This document shows positions 31,871-33,576 of a DNA stretch of 33,576 nt, in pieces. This DNA comes from an uncultured Clostridium sp. GTDB taxonomy: Bacteria > Bacillota > Clostridia > TANB77 > CAG-508. The position numbers and the translations under genes were made by a program. The notes below the pieces were generated by a model. The model was given only the letters and a program-made list of their open reading frames with translations, did no database searches and had not been told where the DNA came from. The stretch is from assembly GCA_948472955.1 (NCBI GenBank), contig CAOKVW010000010.1, forward strand, positions 1-33,576, written 5' to 3'. Positions within the stretch are counted from its first letter, which is position 1. Every line of letters begins with the position of its first letter.

Positions 31871-33445
31871 TTATTCTTGATATTGTTCTTGACCTTGCTC
31901 TTGATTCTGTTCTTGGTACTGTTCTTGTTCTTGACCCTGTTCTTGATTCTGTTCTTGGTTTTGTTGTTGCTCTTGACTTTGTTCCTGATACTGTTCTTGT
32001 TCCTGACCTTGCTCCTGATTCTGTTCTTGATTTTGTTGTTCTTCTTGCTCCTCTGTTCTCTCTTCCCTATTACTATTTTCCTTCGTAGAAGCTTTGGTTT
32101 GGGTTGCTTTATTTGACTTGGATACTGCTTCATTTTTGTCTAACCATTGTTCTGCATCTACTAACTGGTCATTTACAGCAATATAATAATGTTTTTCTCC
32201 TCCACTAATTGTCATGTAAATATCATCTGCTATTGTTGCAAACAACTCTTTACCAGCTGAATTGATTAACGTATATTTTTTATCTTTACATGCTACCAAT
32301 ACATTGTAATTTGGAATTACCAATAAATTTAAGGCATCTTTATTGCTAGAAGCAACATATCCAAAACTATCATACTTGTATTCTACTACTTGATTTCCGC
32401 TTTTATCAAACAATCCCCAATATTTATCTTTTTTAACAGGTATCAAATTATCTGCTAAAATATATTTATTTTTAATATTGTTTTGTGAGAATTTTGAAAT
32501 ATCCATTCCTACTGCATCATTTTCAATGTATATTTTGATATTCCCTTTTATGTCCATGACACCATATTTATTGTCTTTTTTAGCAACATATAAGCCTTCA
32601 TCACTATCCATTAATTCAATGCTGTCATATATGATTTGCACCTTTGTCTCTTTATTTGCTGACATAATTCCTACTTTTTCGTTGGCTCCTACTAAGAAAT
32701 CTCCTGTATTGGGAAGATAAGTAATACTATCGTATTTTGGCTCTAATATTATGCTTCCATCTACTCCTATCACGCCATATTGCTTTTTATCTTTATCTTT
32801 TAATACAATTAATTGATTGTTTAACATTGCTTTTTCATTGACAAATTTATTATCTAATTCAACATATCCATAGTCTAATACTTTGCTTCCATAATACTTA
32901 TATAAATAAGGTAACGTCCAAATGGTTACAGTATTTTTCTCTTGTTCATAATCAAAACTTATATTAAATGCTTTTTCCAGTCCTTCTGTTGAAATATATA
33001 ACACACCATTAATCGCTTTTACTGGATTTTTCATATAGACATATTCATAGTCACTGTTTGATTTTGTTAAATCTAATTTATATATTTTTGTCTGCCCTAA
33101 TTCAAAATTTGCTACCTCATTTTCACTTCGTATATAGCATTTACTTTGTTCCTCTGATTTGGCACTATATTCCCCATTATAGCTTTCATAGCCAAAATAG
33201 GTTGCAATTTCTTTAATCGGTGCATAGATGGTACCATCGTTTTCAAATACCAATAAACTTTTTAATTTTTCATTCGCTTGCCCATCTAGTGTCAGTTTCA
33301 TAACCGTACTTTTTATATACATCAAATAACTAACAATCGCTATGATAATCATGAATACTAAAACAATAGCAACTAATATGATGGTTGTTGTCCTCTTTTT
33401 TTTCTGTTCTTCTTTATTTTGAAAACTCTCCTCAATTAGATTCAT
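31871..33445 (-). CDS. membrane-anchored WG-repeat protein with copper-amine-oxidase-like domain and Gln/Glu tail
   Basis: About 524 residues. A short cytosolic start, one membrane anchor (IILVAIVLVFMIIIAIVSYL, about 24-43), then a stalk domain of the copper amine oxidase N-terminal type (LTLDGQANEKLKSLL, GTIYAPIKEIATYFGYES, VLYISTEGLEKAF). WG/KWG-type beta repeats follow (KKQYGVIGVDGSIILEPKYD, KYGVMDIKGNIKI, YWGLFDKSGNQVVEYKYD). The last 60 or so residues are a Gln/Glu repeat. Probably extracytoplasmic; function unknown. ATG 33445 follows GGAGGTATATAAA; tgt ends 15 nt upstream. Confidence 0.75.
   Translation of the reverse strand: MNLIEESFQNKEEQKKKRTTTIILVAIVLVFMIIIAIVSYLMYIKSTVMKLTLDGQANEKLKSLLVFENDGTIYAPIKEIATYFGYESYNGEYSAKSEEQSKCYIRSENEVANFELGQTKIYKLDLTKSNSDYEYVYMKNPVKAINGVLYISTEGLEKAFNISFDYEQEKNTVTIWTLPYLYKYYGSKVLDYGYVELDNKFVNEKAMLNNQLIVLKDKDKKQYGVIGVDGSIILEPKYDSITYLPNTGDFLVGANEKVGIMSANKETKVQIIYDSIELMDSDEGLYVAKKDNKYGVMDIKGNIKIYIENDAVGMDISKFSQNNIKNKYILADNLIPVKKDKYWGLFDKSGNQVVEYKYDSFGYVASSNKDALNLLVIPNYNVLVACKDKKYTLINSAGKELFATIADDIYMTISGGEKHYYIAVNDQLVDAEQWLDKNEAVSKSNKATQTKASTKENSNREERTEEQEEQQNQEQNQEQGQEQEQYQEQSQEQQQNQEQNQEQGQEQEQYQEQNQEQGQEQYQE
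31874..32050 (-). repeat. tandem Gln/Glu-coding repeat
   Basis: Degenerate CAAGAACAG-type units (reading NQEQ, GQEQ, EQYQEQ) repeated across the 3' end of the WG-repeat gene. Likely variable in length. Confidence 0.8.
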
Positions 33446-33459
33446 TTTATATACCTCCA

Positions 33460-33576
<117 letters not shown>

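Noticed and set aside
31874..32050. CRISPR-like array
   Set aside because: Short degenerate in-frame units coding Gln/Glu, with no spacers.
31807..32133. Lys/Asn-rich ORF
   Set aside because: Alternate frame of the Gln/Glu repeat of the WG-repeat gene.

Overview
The window is AT-rich, tightly packed and almost entirely coded on the minus strand. Gene content and order point to a spore-forming low-GC Bacillota, most likely a Clostridia lineage. The evidence is an era-yqzL-recO block, a clostridial-order fatty-acid operon (fabD-fabG-fabF-accB-fabZ-accC-accD-accA), a SigK-type sporulation sigma factor, an Asp23-like protein and a 6S RNA. I see no IS element, CRISPR array, tRNA or rRNA.

Layout, from low to high coordinates: a DUF4143 AAA ATPase (84-1271); recO, yqzL and era (1424-3318); a TrmR/YrrM-like O-methyltransferase and bipA/typA (3570-6021); plsC, cmk and a P-loop/Asp23-like gene (6381-8615); rlmN, a small coupled ORF, a six-helix membrane protein, an HXXXDG acyltransferase and a membrane-anchored esterase (8995-13224); 6S RNA (13298-13511); a hemolysin III/PAQR protein and sigK (13879-15342); the fatty-acid operon fabI-accA-accD-accC-fabZ-accB-fabF-fabG-fabD-birA-acyl-CoA ligase (15516-26635, transcribed right to left). 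Then come a divergent plus-strand DUF368 lipid-carrier flippase gene, an unassigned plus-strand ncRNA (about 27619-27795), a U32/TrhP-like gene, a plus-strand RelA/SpoT-like gene that looks acquired, a GT4 glycosyltransferase, a WG-repeat protein with a Gln/Glu tail, and the 3' end of tgt.

The main observation concerns the codon CGG. Six otherwise normal genes (recO, esterase, sigK, accA, birA twice, DUF368 twice) are split by single-base +1 shifts. All eight shifts fall exactly on an in-frame CGG. Skipping the C restores a GGN glycine codon and the family sequence each time, often at an invariant glycine. I found no in-frame CGG in any other host-like gene, while about fifty out-of-frame CGG trinucleotides on coding strands leave frames intact. 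Sequencing error cannot know the reading frame, so this looks like organism-wide +1 frameshifting at CGG, or a CGGN quadruplet read as Gly. The only gene reading CGG as Arg is the RelA/SpoT-like gene (four times), which is probably a recent arrival.

A second layer is a set of structured intergenic repeats. Nearly every gap in the fatty-acid operon holds an inverted repeat. Four copies (family A) share a conserved core and have arms that differ in sequence but stay complementary. A 22-nt palindrome overlaps the -35 of the fatty-acid operon promoter and is a good operator candidate.
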